Assembly (NCBI RefSeq): GCF_028463845.1
Contig: NZ_CP116805.1
Coordinates: forward strand, 1,302,001-1,366,000
Source: Gimibacter soli
Lineage (GTDB): Bacteria > Pseudomonadota > Alphaproteobacteria > Sphingomonadales > Kordiimonadaceae
DNA: 64,000 nucleotides
Reading direction: 5' to 3'
Shown here piece by piece: positions 25,296 through 33,748 of the stretch. Both the position numbers and the translations under genes were made by a program. Position 1 is the stretch's first letter; each line of letters opens with the position of its first letter. A model generated the notes under the pieces. That model was not told the DNA's origin, ran no database searches, and saw only the letters and a list, made by a program, of their open reading frames with translations.

Positions 25296-27553
25296 TGGGT
25301 ATCATCGAACGTATCTCCACGACCGAAGCCAGCCGCCGCGCCGTGCTGCGCGGGCTTGGCATCACGGGCGGGCTGGTGCTCGCCGCCCCGCTCGCCGGCG
25401 GGTCGCTGCAGGCGGTGCTGGCGGGTGCCGACAAGCCGCTTTCCCCCTCGGCCTATCTTGTGATCCAGCCCGATGGCACCGTCCATATCTTCATCCACCG
25501 GGTGGAGATGGGGCAGGGTAGCCGCACGGGCCTGCCGCAGATCGTGGCCGACGAACTGGATGCTGATTGGGAACGACTGGTGTTCGAGCCTGCTTATGGC
25601 GACACCAAGTTCGGTGACCAGAATACGGATGGCTCTACGTCGATCCGCAAATTCTATGATGCCTTCCGCGAAGCCGGCGCCACCGCGCGCATGCTGCTGG
25701 AAGCGGCGGCCGCCAAAAAATGGGGCGTTGCAGCGGCTGACGTGAAAACGGAAAAGCACCGGATCATCAACAAGAAATCCGGGGCTTCCGGCGACTTTGG
25801 CGAGTTTGTGGGGCTTGCTGCAGACCTGCCGATGCCGGACCCGAAAACGCTTGTTTACAAAACGAAATCGGCCCGCCGCTATATCGGCAAGCCGGTGCGC
25901 AACATCTATATGGATGCTTTCCAGCGCGGCACTTCCATCTTCGGGCAGGATGTGCGCCGGGATGGCATGCTGTTCGCCGTGACGGCCCGCCCGCCTGTGG
26001 TGGGCGGCACGGTGAAATCCTATGACGAAGCCGCCGCCAAGGCCGTACCCGGCGTGGTGGCCTTGGTTGAATTGCCCGCGCTTGAAGCGCCGTGGGTGTT
26101 CAAGCCGAAGGGCGGTATCGCGGTTGTCGCCACCAGCACATGGGCAGCGATGAAGGGACGTGACGCCCTGAATATCCAGTTCGAGGCCGGTGCCAACGGC
26201 AGCTACAACACGACGGACTATGAAGCCGGGCTCTGGAAATCGGTCGATGCGCCGACCAATGTGCGGCGCAAACGGGGCGACGCTGCCGCTGGCCTCAAGG
26301 ATGCGGCCAAGGTGATGACAGGCGACTATTTCGTGCCTCACCTGCACCATGCCCCCATGGAGCCGCCTGCTGCGACCGCCGAATGGGTGGACGGCAAACT
26401 GCATATCTGGACAAGCTGTCAGGACCCGCAGTCGGTGCAGAATACGGTCGCACCCTTCGTGGGCGAAAAGCCGGAAGATATCCGCGCCACAGCCACGCTC
26501 CTGGGCGGTGCGTTCGGCCGCAAATCGAAGCCCGATTTCGCGGTCGAGGCGGCGCTTTGTGCCAAGGCCGTCGGCAAGCCGGTGAAGATGGTGTGGACGC
26601 GCGAAGATGACGTGCGCAACAGCTTTTACCACACGATTTCGGCCCAGCGTGTCTCCGTGGGGCTGGATGCCAAGGGCAAGGCCACGGCATGGCGCCATGT
26701 TGCGGCTTATCCCTCGATCAGCGCGACCTTCAATCCGGCGGCCAAGGAACCCTCAAGCGGCGAAATGGGGCTTGGCCTCACCGATCTGCCGTTTGACCTG
26801 CCGAACCTGTCGGTCGAGACGGGCGAGGCCGAAGCCCATGTGCGGATCGGCTGGATGCGGTCGGTGACCAATATCCAGCAGGCTTTCGCCATCGGCTCGA
26901 TGGTTGATGAAGTGGCGGTGGCAACCGGCAAGCGCACCGACAAGGTGTGGCATGACCTTATCGGCGGCGACCGCCAGATCGACCCGTCGAAGGACGGGGC
27001 TGAATATGGCAACTACGGCGAGACGCTGGAGCGCCATCCGATCGATACCAAGCGCCTGAAAACCGTGCTCGACAAGGTCGTCAAAATGTCCGGCTACGGC
27101 AAGAAACTGCCGAAAGGCCGGGGCATGGGGATCAGCGTGCACCGTAGCTTTGTGTCCTATGTCGCCTGCGCCATCGAGGTTTCGGTGACGGACGGCTTGG
27201 CCAAGGCCGAGAAGGTGTGGATTGCCATCGATTGCGGCACTGCCGTGAACCCGGACCGGGTGAAGGCGCAAATGGAAGGTGCGGTGATCTTCGGCCTTTC
27301 CATCGCCCAGCACGGCGAGATCACGGCCGAGAATGGCGCCATTGTGCAGGGTAACTTCGATGATTATCCGGTGCTGCGGATCGATGAAGCCCCGCGTGAA
27401 TTCCATGTGGAAATCATCCCGTCGGATGCCGTGCCCGGTGGTGTCGGCGAACCCGGTGTGCCGCCCGTTGCACCGGCCTTCACGAACGCGATCTTTGCGG
27501 CTACCGGCAAGCGTATCCGCCGCCTGCCGCTGAAAGACCAGCTGAACGCCTGA
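25295..27553 (+). CDS. Molybdopterin-binding subunit of a xanthine-dehydrogenase family oxidoreductase (IorB type), Tat-exported
   Basis: Catalytic subunit of 752 residues. The N-terminus carries a twin-arginine signal, TEASRRAVLRGLGITGG, followed by a hydrophobic stretch, so the enzyme should be exported folded with its cofactor. The molybdopterin domains show HRVEMGQGSRTGLPQIVADEL, HLHHAPMEPPAATA, LLGGAFGRKSKPDF and the C-terminal GGVGEPGVPPVAPAF carrying the catalytic Glu. It is shorter than xanthine dehydrogenase large subunits but matches IorB-type proteins, which oxidise aldehydes or N-heterocycles. Start at ATG 25295 with AAGGGAG upstream; GTG 25292 is an alternative. The substrate is unknown. 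Confidence 0.92.
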   Translation: MGIIERISTTEASRRAVLRGLGITGGLVLAAPLAGGSLQAVLAGADKPLSPSAYLVIQPDGTVHIFIHRVEMGQGSRTGLPQIVADELDADWERLVFEPAYGDTKFGDQNTDGSTSIRKFYDAFREAGATARMLLEAAAAKKWGVAAADVKTEKHRIINKKSGASGDFGEFVGLAADLPMPDPKTLVYKTKSARRYIGKPVRNIYMDAFQRGTSIFGQDVRRDGMLFAVTARPPVVGGTVKSYDEAAAKAVPGVVALVELPALEAPWVFKPKGGIAVVATSTWAAMKGRDALNIQFEAGANGSYNTTDYEAGLWKSVDAPTNVRRKRGDAAAGLKDAAKVMTGDYFVPHLHHAPMEPPAATAEWVDGKLHIWTSCQDPQSVQNTVAPFVGEKPEDIRATATLLGGAFGRKSKPDFAVEAALCAKAVGKPVKMVWTREDDVRNSFYHTISAQRVSVGLDAKGKATAWRHVAAYPSISATFNPAAKEPSSGEMGLGLTDLPFDLPNLSVETGEAEAHVRIGWMRSVTNIQQAFAIGSMVDEVAVATGKRTDKVWHDLIGGDRQIDPSKDGAEYGNYGETLERHPIDTKRLKTVLDKVVKMSGYGKKLPKGRGMGISVHRSFVSYVACAIEVSVTDGLAKAEKVWIAIDCGTAVNPDRVKAQMEGAVIFGLSIAQHGEITAENGAIVQGNFDDYPVLRIDEAPREFHVEIIPSDAVPGGVGEPGVPPVAPAFTNAIFAATGKRIRRLPLKDQLNA

Positions 27554-27575
27554 CGGCAGCACCCATCAGAAACGC

Positions 27576-27609
27576 AAAGGCCGCCCCCGGAACCCCGCGG
27601 GCGGCCTTT
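27576..27609. terminator. Bidirectional terminator, IorB gene / PEP-CTERM gene
   Basis: AAAGGCCGCCC (27576-27586) pairs with GGGCGGCCTTT (27599-27609), placed between convergent genes. Confidence 0.9.
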
Positions 27610-27626
27610 CAGTTGCGGCCTAATTT

Positions 27627-28412
27627 TCAGGCAAGCCGCAACTGACGGCGCCGAGACGCCATACCAGCCAGGCCGAAGCCCATGATCATCATCAGCCAGG
27701 TTGCCGGCTCCGGAATGCCGCCGACCAGGCTCAGGTCCACGACATCGGTCAGCAGGATATTGCGCAGATTTGCGTATCCATAGTGAAGTCCGGTGAAATT
27801 GATGCTGCCATAGCCGCCTTCAGCGGTGCCGGCGGTGGCGATGGCATTGAACTCGCTCAGCCAGTCAAGGCCGAGGGTTGCAACGTCGGTCATCAGCAGA
27901 TGATCGGTTTCAAAGGTGAGGCCGCTGATGGGGGATGAATAGCCGCCGCCAAGGGTGTAGAAGCTGAGGCTCGAAACGCCCACGCCGCCCTCTTCACCGT
28001 CCGAGACTGCACCAAAGACCCGGATCTGGTCGAACTGGTTGTTGAGGACCGTCCTGCAGGAGACCGTGCAATAGCGCCGGGTCCCGTCTGAAATGCCGTC
28101 CTGCAGGTAAAGGCCACCGCCCGAGGTGAAGGTCCAGCTGTCACCGCCCACAAAGATTTCAAGCTGCTGGTAGGTATGGGTCTGGGTGACGAGCGTGCCG
28201 CCAGTACCCGCACTTTCATATGTTGATCCCGCAGCGTCCGTGTCGATCGTCAGGACAGCGCTGAAAGTATCGGTGCCATTAAGATAGGCGATCGTATCCG
28301 CATAGCTGGAACTGATGTTACCGCTGAAATGAAATTCGGTGGCGGCGCTTGCCGTATGGGTGCCGGTCAGCAGGCAAGCTGCAACTGCCAAGGTCTTGCG
28401 ATCGAAAAACAT
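27627..28412 (-). CDS. PEPxxWA-CTERM sorting-domain protein, first copy
   Basis: Exported protein of 261 residues. The N-terminal signal peptide ends TASA; the middle is beta-rich, Gly/Ser/Thr-rich, with one CTVSC pair. The C-terminal anchor has the motif PEPATWL, a hydrophobic helix MMIMGFGLAGMA and a basic RRRQLRLA tail. This is the PEPxxWA-CTERM signal processed by exosortase-type enzymes in polysaccharide-producing bacteria. No exosortase is in the window. An AAGGAG site precedes ATG 28412. It diverges from the LuxR gene across a region with two palindromes. The mature function is unknown. Confidence 0.9.
   Translation of the reverse strand: MFFDRKTLAVAACLLTGTHTASAATEFHFSGNISSSYADTIAYLNGTDTFSAVLTIDTDAAGSTYESAGTGGTLVTQTHTYQQLEIFVGGDSWTFTSGGGLYLQDGISDGTRRYCTVSCRTVLNNQFDQIRVFGAVSDGEEGGVGVSSLSFYTLGGGYSSPISGLTFETDHLLMTDVATLGLDWLSEFNAIATAGTAEGGYGSINFTGLHYGYANLRNILLTDVVDLSLVGGIPEPATWLMMIMGFGLAGMASRRRQLRLA
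27670..27722 (-). repeat. PEP-CTERM anchor DNA repeat, copy 1
   Basis: A 53-base stretch encoding the IPEPATWLMMIMGFGL anchor matches 29507-29559 at 48 of 53 bases by eye; it is a nucleotide-level repeat on either side of the LuxR-type gene. Confidence 0.85.
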
Positions 28413-28471
28413 GTTTTCGTCTCCTTATCTGTGCGCTTCTCTGCCTGAAAGTACGAGTTTGGTTACTGCCC

Positions 28472-28487
28472 GAATTTCATAAAATTC
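28472..28487. promoter_or_regulatory. Perfect palindrome upstream of luxR-type gene
   Basis: GAATTT-CATA-AAATTC, a perfect 16-base dyad with a 4-base centre in the divergent gap, 60 bases from the PEP-CTERM start. Possible operator; the protein that binds is unknown. Confidence 0.5.
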
Positions 28488-28529
28488 TTATTGTTCCCAT
28501 GCTAAGCCCCGGTGCAAAGGCCAGACAAT

Positions 28530-28545
28530 CTATGAAAAATCATAG
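28530..28545. promoter_or_regulatory. Candidate lux box (CT-N12-AG palindrome)
   Basis: CTATGA-AAAA-TCATAG is a perfect dyad that fits the CT-N12-AG spacing of lux-type boxes bound by LuxR/LasR/TraR-like proteins. It lies 118 bases upstream of the first PEP-CTERM start and about 100 bases upstream of the LuxR-type start, consistent with control of both. Binding is inference. Confidence 0.6.
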
Positions 28546-28628
28546 GTTTCGGCCTGATTGTGTTGCGTCCTATGTCTCGTTTCGTAAACTGGCGCGGGGA
28601 ATGTTTGCGAGTGAGCAAGGCTGGTGGG

Positions 28629-29408
28629 ATGGCCATTGAAAGGCTGAACGGGGCACTGGGGCGCTACCTCAGTCTCCTCATGGACGATCAGGCAGATGTG
28701 GATGCCCGGTTCCGCGGGCTGTGCGAGCTTGCGGCCAGTTTCGGCTTCGAGGTGACGAACCTTGGCATCGCCACGCGCGATATAAAGGGCGAGCAGCAGG
28801 CCGTCATCATGTCCAACATGTCGGACGACTGGATGGACGAATATAACGGCCGCCGCTTCGACAAGCTTGATTATGCCGTCGAGAAAATCCTGAAACCGGC
28901 AGAGCCCGGCGTCATCAACAGTATCCAGTGGGATGCCGTGCCCCTCAGCCGCGCCGATCATGTGGCTGAAGGCACGCAGGAAGTGCTGGCGGGTGCTGCA
29001 GATGCCGGCATGAAATTCGGCCTCGGCTTCGGGGTGCAGGCGGCGTCCGCCACCAACGGCATCGAAAGCTTTGTTGTCGCCTTCGGGGGCAACGAGAAAG
29101 GCGCGGGCTACACCGAGCGCAGCGAGCTCGCCGAATCCCTTCTGGTGACCGCAGCCCTTTCGCTGGCGCCGAGCCTTGAGCCTGTGGCAGCCCGCAAGCG
29201 CGATGGGGGCATCAGCCTCAGCCCGCGTGAGATGGATGTGCTTCTCTATATGGGGGTTGGCATGCGGGCGGACAGGATTGCCGAAAAGCTGGGTATCGCC
29301 AAGGTGACGGTCGATCTTCACGCCCGCCGTGCGCGCGAAAAGCTTGGTGCGCGGACCATGCCCGAAGCCATCGCCAAGGCCATTCGTTACGGCTTCATCA
29401 CGCCCTGA
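28629..29408 (+). CDS. LuxR-family regulator with autoinducer-binding domain
   Basis: Regulator of about 259 residues. The N-terminal half resembles the LuxR autoinducer-binding domain: DDWMDEYNGRRFDKLDYAV keeps the Trp, Tyr and Asp of the AHL pocket (the usual DP is DY here), and a second Trp follows in NSIQWDAVP. The C-terminal 65 residues are a LuxR helix-turn-helix, LSPREMDVLLYMGVGMRADRIAEKLGI and VTVDLHARRAREKLGA. No luxI synthase is in the window, so it is a solo. The start is uncertain: ATG 29 bases after other candidates (28572 ATG, 28611 GTG) was chosen for an AAGG site. PEP-CTERM genes lie on both sides. Confidence 0.87.
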   Translation: MAIERLNGALGRYLSLLMDDQADVDARFRGLCELAASFGFEVTNLGIATRDIKGEQQAVIMSNMSDDWMDEYNGRRFDKLDYAVEKILKPAEPGVINSIQWDAVPLSRADHVAEGTQEVLAGAADAGMKFGLGFGVQAASATNGIESFVVAFGGNEKGAGYTERSELAESLLVTAALSLAPSLEPVAARKRDGGISLSPREMDVLLYMGVGMRADRIAEKLGIAKVTVDLHARRAREKLGARTMPEAIAKAIRYGFITP

Positions 29409-29418
29409 GCCAAAGAAA

Positions 29419-29450
29419 AAGGGCCGCGCCCTTTGATTGGCACGGCCCTT
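29419..29450. terminator. Terminator between LuxR-type and second PEP-CTERM genes
   Basis: AAGGGCCG (29419-29426) pairs with CGGCCCTT (29443-29450), with an A run before it; it is best suited to the minus-strand gene and can serve both convergent genes. Confidence 0.75.
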
Positions 29451-29463
29451 CGGGGGAAAGTTT

Positions 29464-30477
29464 CTAGCGGGCGAGGGCGAGGCGACGGCGTGTTGCCATG
29501 CCAACAAGGCCAAAGCCCATGATCATCATCAGCCAGGTTGCAGGCTCAGGGATGCCACCTGTTGGCGGCGGCACGATCACGTCCCCGCCAACCCCAGCGA
29601 ATGCGAAGATGAAGGTGTTGGTGGGATCACCCGAGGCAGTCGGCAGGCCAAGGCCGCCCGGATCATTGGCGGCTTGCCCGAACGAATAGACTTCCGCGCC
29701 GACGACGCCAAGGGCAGCGAGTGCAGCGGCTTCGGTGCCGGCCGCACCATAGAAGATGTCGAAGCTGTAGCTTTCGCCGGACAAGAGGCTACCGAAGCCG
29801 AAGTCAAACAGCGCGCCGTGGTCATATGCCCCGAAATCGGTGAAGTCACCCGGTGTGCCGCTTGGACCAGCCAGCGGATTGGCGCTGGCGAAACCGTCGT
29901 TGCTCGAGAAAAGCACAGCGGAAGCCGTTCCGGTCTCGACCGTCGAGTATTCGGTGAAGGTTGTGGGTTCCACATCCCAGTCGAAGACCCGGCGATAGCG
30001 CAGGTCGCCGACATCAGCGGTGCCTGTGTTTTCGATCTTCACATTCACACTATAAAGGCTCGAGGTAGCCGACGGGCTGAAATAGTGTGTGACGGTCAGT
30101 TGCTGCAGCCCGCTTGTGAGCGTGACAACGCTGGTGGCGGTTGATGCGGTTGAGCTGAAGCTCGAAAGCGACAGCCCGAAAGTGCCATATGCGTTGTTGG
30201 CAGAGCCGGTCATGCCGGTTGATGCATCAGCCACGCCCCAACCTTCGCAAAGGCAACCGTGCGAGGTGGATTCGTTGCCGGTCGGCATATAGCGCAGGCC
30301 GACATAGGTCGTGCCTGTGACCGGGCTCGGATCGCCGCCACGGACGTTGAGTTGCCCCATCGTGTCCACGCCCATCTGGATGGTGCCGTTGTCGATAATG
30401 GCCTGCCCCATGGCAGGTAGAGTGATAGACATCAGGCCGCCGGCGGCAATGCCGGCTGCTAGATATTTGCGAAACAT
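29464..30477 (-). CDS. PEPxxWA-CTERM sorting-domain protein, second copy
   Basis: Exported protein of 337 residues. The signal peptide ends LPAMGQA. A beta-rich domain rich in Ser/Thr/Gly includes HGCLCEGWG and VFDWDVEPTTFTEYSTVE. The C-terminus has PPPTGGIPEPATWL, a helix MMIMGFGLVGMA and tail TRRRLALAR. The anchor is almost the same as that of the first copy, but the ectodomains are unrelated by eye. A CAAGGAGG ribosome site precedes ATG 30477. Probable surface or matrix protein processed by an exosortase elsewhere. Confidence 0.9.
   Translation of the reverse strand: MFRKYLAAGIAAGGLMSITLPAMGQAIIDNGTIQMGVDTMGQLNVRGGDPSPVTGTTYVGLRYMPTGNESTSHGCLCEGWGVADASTGMTGSANNAYGTFGLSLSSFSSTASTATSVVTLTSGLQQLTVTHYFSPSATSSLYSVNVKIENTGTADVGDLRYRRVFDWDVEPTTFTEYSTVETGTASAVLFSSNDGFASANPLAGPSGTPGDFTDFGAYDHGALFDFGFGSLLSGESYSFDIFYGAAGTEAAALAALGVVGAEVYSFGQAANDPGGLGLPTASGDPTNTFIFAFAGVGGDVIVPPPTGGIPEPATWLMMIMGFGLVGMATRRRLALAR
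29507..29559 (-). repeat. PEP-CTERM anchor DNA repeat, copy 2
   Basis: Partner of 27670-27722 in the same orientation, 1837 bases away. The bodies of the two genes do not share such similarity. Confidence 0.85.
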
Positions 30478-30925
30478 GAGAGCCTCCTTGCAAACGTATT
30501 CTGTTTGGCGGTCCCCCTCCCGAGGTCACAGCCGTTTTCAAACATTCACACTAAACGGAACTCACACTGCCTGATCACGGTCATAGGCCGGGTTGATCCG
30601 GTGACCGACTAGAAAATGAACATGTCGCCAAAGGCGGTATGTTGCCGGACGACCTCTCCGGGTCGTTCTTGTTCAAGCAAGTTCATTCTACTCCATGCCG
30701 ATATTATTAAAAAGTAAATAGTTGTTAACCATATTTTGTGGCAATTCTGACTATTCCCGGCTGCAGTGCGCGGTTGACGCTGCAACGTGTGGGCGAAACT
30801 GGACAGCAGGGGAAACTGACCGGCTCACAGCTGGATTCGATGATTCTCGCGGTCTTCAACGCTTGCTCCTTGAAGCGTCCATCGCCCGCCGCTATAAGCC
30901 CGGCGACTGCGACGGAGTGATTTTC
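30478..30925. other. Intergenic region of 448 bases, PEP-CTERM gene / ABC-F gene
   Basis: The only gap above 300 bases. It contains a CT-N12-AG match with weak symmetry (30571-30586, CTGATCACGGTCATAG) that shares TCATAGG with the lux-box candidate. It also has a short hairpin ACGACC/GGTCGT (30649-30654 with 30661-30666) and a TTAACCAT motif near 30725 resembling a CtrA half-site. The ABC-F frame stays open across the last 200 bases, but the reading there lacks family similarity. No RNA gene is seen. Confidence 0.5.
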
Positions 30926-32737
30926 ATGGCGCCCCCCATTCTCAGCCTGCGCGATATCGGCCTCACATGGGGCGGTGCCCCTGTGCTTGACGCGCTCGAG
31001 ATGCATATCGGTGCCGACGAACGGCTCTGCCTTCTGGGGCGCAACGGCACCGGCAAATCGACGCTGATGAAAATCATCGCGGGCATGATCGAGGCCGACC
31101 ACGGCGAACGCTGGGTGCAGCCCGGTGCGCGCATCGCCTACCTGCCGCAGGAGCCTGATGCCAGCGGCTTCGCCACGCTCAAGGATTATATTGTCGGCGG
31201 TCTGCCGGAAACGCAGGCGGACGAAACCTACCGCGCCGATGTGCTGATCGACGAACTGAATGTGAATGGTAGCGCCGATCCGATGTCGGCCTCGGGCGGG
31301 GAATTGCGCCGGGCGGCACTCGCCCGCGCGCTGATCGGCGAACCTGAACTGCTGCTGCTTGACGAGCCGACAAACCATCTGGATATCGCGGCGATCGAAT
31401 GGCTGGAGGCCTATCTGAAGGGCTGGCGCGGCGCCATGGTGCTGATCAGCCACGACCGAACTTTCCTGACGAACCTCGCCACCGCCTGTCTCTGGCTCGA
31501 CCGCGGCGCCATCCGCCGGATGGATGCCGGGTTTGCCCGCTTCGAAGCCTGGCAGGATGAAGTGCTGGCGGACGAAGAGATGCAGGCCAAAAAGCTTGAT
31601 AAATTTATCAAGACGGAAGGCAAATGGGCGGTTGAAGGCATCAGCGCGCGCCGCAAGCGCAATCAGGGCCGCCTGCGCCGCCTGCAGGACATGCGCGCCG
31701 AAAGCGCCAACCGCATCCGGGCCAAGGGATCCGTGAATATCACGCTGGCGAGTGGCGAAGGTTCGGGCACGCGGGTGGTCGAGGCCAAGGGGATCGCCAA
31801 GGCCTATGACGGTCGCACGCTGTTCAGCGATTTCAGTATCCGCATCAACCGGGGGGACCGGATCGGTGTGATCGGCCCGAACGGCGTTGGCAAATCGACG
31901 CTTCTGAAGGTGCTGACCGGTGAAATCCAGCCCGACGCGGGCGAGGTGAAGATCGGCACCAACCTGTTGCCCGTTTATATCGACCAGAAACGCGCGGCAT
32001 TGAAGGATGAGGTCAGCGTGCAGGATGTGATCACCGGCGGCGGCGGCGACTATGTGCATGTGGGCGGCGAGCCACGGCATGTGATGAGCTATCTGAAGGA
32101 TTTCCTGTTTGATCCCTCACAGGCGAAAACCCCGGTGGGGGCGCTTTCGGGTGGGGAACGCAACCGGCTCCTTATCGCCACCAATTTTGCGCGCCCTTCG
32201 AACCTCCTGATCCTCGACGAGCCGACGAACGATCTGGATATGGATACGCTCGATCTGCTGCAGGAAGTGCTGGCGGATTATGACGGCACCATCATTGTCG
32301 TGTCGCACGACCGGGATTTCCTCGACCGGGTTGTGACGTCGTCCATCGTGATGGAAGGCGATGGCACTGCGGTTGAATATGCAGGCGGCTACAGCGACTA
32401 TCGCCATCAGAAAGCCCTGTCGGCGCCCGCCGAGGTGAAGACGGTCGCCAAGCCCAAGGCAAGCGTGACGCCGATTGCGGCGGCCCAGCCGAAGAAGGCT
32501 TCGAAGCTTTCCTACAAGGACCAGCGCGAGCTCGATAACTTGCCGGCAGAGATCGAGGCGCTGACGGATGAGATCGCCGAGATCGAAGCGCGGCTTGCCG
32601 ATCCGGACCTTTACACGAAAGATCCGGCGAAGTTCGCTTCGCTTGGCAAAAAGCTGGAAGACAAGCGCGATTTCCTTGATGCCCGCGAGATGCGGTGGCT
32701 GGAGCTTGAGGAACTGCGCGAAAGCCTCGAGAAATGA
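30926..32737 (+). CDS. ABC-F family ATPase (Uup-like)
   Basis: Soluble protein of 603 residues with two ABC domains and no membrane part. Walker A motifs GRNGTGKST and GPNGVGKST, Walker B LLLLDEPTNHLD and LLILDEPTNDLD, and signatures ASGGE (first, slightly off-consensus) and LSGGE are present. An inter-domain linker is rich in Lys/Arg (SARRKRNQGRLRRLQDMRAE), and a C-terminal coiled coil runs from about residue 520. This fits Uup/EttA-type ribosome or DNA-associated factors, with the C-terminal coil favouring Uup. ATG 30926 has GGAG 8 bases upstream and starts the family homology; a 68-residue upstream extension is unlikely. Confidence 0.92.
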   Translation: MAPPILSLRDIGLTWGGAPVLDALEMHIGADERLCLLGRNGTGKSTLMKIIAGMIEADHGERWVQPGARIAYLPQEPDASGFATLKDYIVGGLPETQADETYRADVLIDELNVNGSADPMSASGGELRRAALARALIGEPELLLLDEPTNHLDIAAIEWLEAYLKGWRGAMVLISHDRTFLTNLATACLWLDRGAIRRMDAGFARFEAWQDEVLADEEMQAKKLDKFIKTEGKWAVEGISARRKRNQGRLRRLQDMRAESANRIRAKGSVNITLASGEGSGTRVVEAKGIAKAYDGRTLFSDFSIRINRGDRIGVIGPNGVGKSTLLKVLTGEIQPDAGEVKIGTNLLPVYIDQKRAALKDEVSVQDVITGGGGDYVHVGGEPRHVMSYLKDFLFDPSQAKTPVGALSGGERNRLLIATNFARPSNLLILDEPTNDLDMDTLDLLQEVLADYDGTIIVVSHDRDFLDRVVTSSIVMEGDGTAVEYAGGYSDYRHQKALSAPAEVKTVAKPKASVTPIAAAQPKKASKLSYKDQRELDNLPAEIEALTDEIAEIEARLADPDLYTKDPAKFASLGKKLEDKRDFLDAREMRWLELEELRESLEK

Positions 32738-32785
32738 TCACCCGATACCCGGATAAGTGTTTCCTTTTCTTGACAAGCGCTTACC

Positions 32786-33742
32786 GTGAATGTTGATTCA
32801 AAACGGGGTCGAAAAAGGCAAGCTGGCAGGCTAGGTGAACCTTTGACGCAGGCGATTTTCAGGGTGGCTCTTATGTGGGCTGCAGCCGTGGGGCTGCTGT
32901 CTGCCGCCGCCCGTGGGCAGGAGGCGCTCGATTCTCGCCAACCCCTCGTCTGGTATATCTACGAACTTGATCCCTTCCATATCGTCAGCGGCCCGGATCG
33001 CGGGCAGGGTTACGGCGACAAGACGCTGGATGACGTTGAAAAGGCGATGCCCCAATATCGCTTCAACCGGCAGGTCGTACCTTTCACACGGCTTCTGGCC
33101 AACATGAAAACCGTGCCTAACAGCTGCACGCTGGGCCTTGTGCCCAATCCCGAGCGTGCTGAAAACTATCTATATTCAAAACCCTTCATCTGGACCCAGA
33201 TAGCACAATTTGCGGTGCAGGAGAGCCGGGCGAACGAGGTGCGGGCTATCCTGACGCCCGATCATAATGTGCCGCTCTCGCGTGTTGATGACGCCGGCTT
33301 CCGCGATGGCGGGCTGGCCATCGAACATCATTTTGTTGCCGGGATCGACGCACATGTGAGCAAGGCGCGGGCTGATGGCCGGATGTTTGATATCGAGCGG
33401 GAAGACCTTGTGCTTGCCATGCTGGCGCGGGGTCGCTTCGACTATAGCTTCAGTGCGCCTGACGAGATCGGGTATTTCAACCTGCGCGCCCGCCGGGCGG
33501 GGCTGCGCGACCGGCTGATTTCCTTCCCCATCGAAGGGTCCCCCGATGTGGCAATCAGCCATCTTGTCTGCGCGCGGTCGGAGGTTGGCGCCGAGGTCAT
33601 TGCAGCGGCGAACGCGCTTCTGGATAAAGAGGCAGTGCCGCCTTCATGGTTTCGGCACTATCTGCGCTGGATCGACCCGACCAATGCAGCGCTCTTTCAC
33701 GAACGGGTTGTCAGGCACTTGCAGGAAAACAGGGTGAAATAG
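32786..33742 (+). CDS. Periplasmic solute-binding-like protein (TIGR02285 type), first of tandem pair
   Basis: Exported protein of up to 318 residues resembling family 3 solute-binding proteins without a transporter. Blocks: WYIYELDPFHIVSGPDRGQGYGD, TLDDVEKAMPQY, CTLGLVPNPERAENYLYSKP and FDYSFSAPDEIGYF. The N-terminal 45 residues include a signal-like segment (VALMWAAAVGLLSAAARGQ). The GTG at 32786 is weak: a perfect TTGACA at 32770-32775 suggests transcription starts near or after it, so TTG 32843 or ATG 32873 (AGGGTGG upstream) may be the true start. The next gene is a paralogue six bases downstream. The ligand is unknown. Confidence 0.8.
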   Translation: MNVDSKRGRKRQAGRLGEPLTQAIFRVALMWAAAVGLLSAAARGQEALDSRQPLVWYIYELDPFHIVSGPDRGQGYGDKTLDDVEKAMPQYRFNRQVVPFTRLLANMKTVPNSCTLGLVPNPERAENYLYSKPFIWTQIAQFAVQESRANEVRAILTPDHNVPLSRVDDAGFRDGGLAIEHHFVAGIDAHVSKARADGRMFDIEREDLVLAMLARGRFDYSFSAPDEIGYFNLRARRAGLRDRLISFPIEGSPDVAISHLVCARSEVGAEVIAAANALLDKEAVPPSWFRHYLRWIDPTNAALFHERVVRHLQENRVK

Positions 33743-33748
33743 GCTGAC

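Noticed and set aside
29434-29455. TGGCACGG considered as a sigma-54 promoter
   Set aside because: It lacks the GC element at the right distance and is the right arm of the terminator hairpin.
30722-30925. N-terminal extension of the ABC-F protein
   Set aside because: The 68 residues lack family similarity and ATG 30926 has its own ribosome site.
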